From NCBI GenBank assembly GCA_950097015.1, contig CATNEN010000038.1, forward strand, positions 7,996,001 through 8,060,000: 64,000 bases of DNA, in the 5' to 3' direction. The notes below the pieces were generated by a model. The model saw only the letters and a program-made list of their open reading frames with translations, did not search any database and had not been told where the DNA came from. Shown here in pieces: positions 62,792-64,000 of the stretch (its first letter is position 1; every line of letters begins with the position of its first letter). Position numbers and translations under genes: made by a program. This stretch comes from Macrostomum hystrix (lineage: Eukaryota; Platyhelminthes; Macrostomidae).

Positions 62792-63780
62792 CTGTCTATT
62801 CTTCACCTGTCTATTGCTTCGTAGATCGGGTGATTAATCTACAGGTGAAAAAAGAAAGCAAAATAGTCTGTTATTTCTTCTCTCAAGAAACGACATATTT
62901 TTACATTCATACGAGCCGATGCGCCCGTAGCTGTTCTTTGACTGCCAAACCTGACAATGCAAGGAATTTTCCCTGATTCAGGGAAACTCTTCTACTTCCC
63001 GCTGTTTTCTCAGCTTTCCTGCGGTTGTCAACATTTCTATTTATTTATCCCGCCTGCCAGAAATTTGTGTTCCTGTAAAGCAGAGCGTTTTTTGTTGCAT
63101 GCGTTCTTGTGTTGTCTCTATATACAGAAATGTATACTGCATTCTACAATTTAACTTGTCTTGCCTTGAAATCATTATTGTTGAAAAATTAATACCGCTA
63201 ATAGGAGCCCATGCCTCCGACTCCCTAATACAAGTTGTTCGGTTCTAGATATACGAGCTAGAATCCCCTAACAACTATTCTAGGCGCATTGCTTTTTTAG
63301 CTTCTAAAGCTTCGATTTGAACGCGTTTATGTTTACAATTTGTTAGCCCGAATGCCTGGCTGTGCTTTTATTTTAATGGCTGACAGAGTTCGCACTCGTT
63401 CATCTCTCCTTTGTTAGCAATCTGCTAGCTGACACTGCTGTTCCACATGCTCATGTTGCATGTATTTAGATTGCAGCATGGCTGCATCGTTGTTTTGACT
63501 TTGCCTTGGCGAGGCAGTTTCAGAAGGTGGAATCATATCACTGGTCGGCTCTCCGTAGAAACAGCTTCCGCGTGTTTTTCCTTTACCTGCCTCTCTTTTG
63601 CTGAATTGTAGCAGATTATATATTTTTAATAAAACGGAGATGTGTTCAATTATAATATTAACATTTTAGACCGAGAAACGCTCACTTTAAGCCAAACTTG
63701 TTCTTTTCAACATTAAAAAAACTTATACACATCTACCTACTTGTCAGTTTTTTACTCATGTGTACATAGTTCCCCCCTCA
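62792..63780. other. folliculin 3' flank
   Basis: 3' untranslated and downstream sequence. AATAAA at 63628-63633 is a possible polyadenylation signal, far from the stop. No other gene seen. Confidence 0.45.
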
Positions 63781-63789
63781 CATAGGTAT

Positions 63790-64000
63790 CACTTTACAGC
63801 CTGCTCACAGTCAACTATACAGCCTACTCACAGTCAACTATACAGCCTACTCACTGTCAACTATACAGCCTGCTCACAGTCAACTATACAGCCTGCTCAC
63901 TGTCAACTATACAGCCTACTCACTGTCAACTATACAGCCTACTCACTGTCAACTATACAGCCTACTCACTGTCAACTATACAGCCTACTCACAGTCAACT
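63790..64000. repeat. 23-bp minisatellite running off the right edge
   Basis: At least 9 copies of CTATACAGCCTACTCACTGT(CAA) with CTACT/CTGCT and ACTG/ACAG variants; the array continues past the window. Confidence 0.95.

Overview
This is animal nuclear DNA. Recognisable proteins are split into exons with GT..AG introns, exons are GC-rich while introns and spacers are AT-rich, and the genes are typical metazoan ones (ADAM, Rac, USP8, cyclin Y, calmodulin, FOXN, folliculin). The repeats are non-LTR and Penelope-like retroelements, tRNA-derived SINEs, hAT-like and TTAA-flanked miniature DNA elements, and very many minisatellites. A spiralian/lophotrochozoan invertebrate, possibly a free-living flatworm, would fit. 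That placement is inference only.

Layout. 1-8470 (-): an ADAM-family membrane protein with signal peptide, prodomain, furin-type site, a metalloprotease domain that has lost its zinc-binding residues, disintegrin, Cys-rich, EGF-like, Thr-rich stalk and membrane segment; its cytoplasmic tail leaves the window on the left. Its introns hold three miniature elements. 9500-10346 (-): decayed non-LTR reverse transcriptase. 11597-14034 (-): Rac GTPase copy A with a 1.7 kb minisatellite intron. 15440-17480 (+): decayed Penelope-like element with RT and GIY-YIG remnants. 17537-18009: 8-bp-TSD miniature element. 20098-27204 (+): compact USP8-like deubiquitinase, 8 exons, with a different minisatellite in almost every intron. 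28097-29872 (+): cyclin Y. 31744-32416 (-): Rac copy B. 34153-34811: second copy of a hAT-like element that carries its own minisatellite. 34945-35985: 28-bp intergenic satellite. 37320-41616 (-): calmodulin, split into a 3-nt ATG exon, a long middle exon and a 29-nt last exon. 42180-42900: two unrecognised ORFs. 43650-46390 (-): non-LTR element with an intact 866-codon APE+RT frame that lacks the RT catalytic segment. 46400-46660: tandem repeats containing a perfect tRNA-Leu primer-binding-site sequence. 49600-49866: another 8-bp-TSD element. 50871-55676 (+): FOXN2/3-like forkhead gene with an AT-hook. 58680-62791 (+): folliculin.

The host genes are not an operon. They are ordinary signalling, trafficking and regulatory genes: Rac (actin), USP8 (endosomal deubiquitination), cyclin Y (membrane-tethered CDK activation), calmodulin (Ca2+), FOXN (transcription), folliculin (nutrient/mTORC1 signalling). 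What stands out is the repeat biology. Introns are dominated by locus-specific tandem arrays with short periods (often 20 bp); several arrays contain splice-site-like motifs, and some introns are almost entirely one miniature transposon. Splice sites below were chosen by reading frame, phase and GT/AG by eye, without transcripts.
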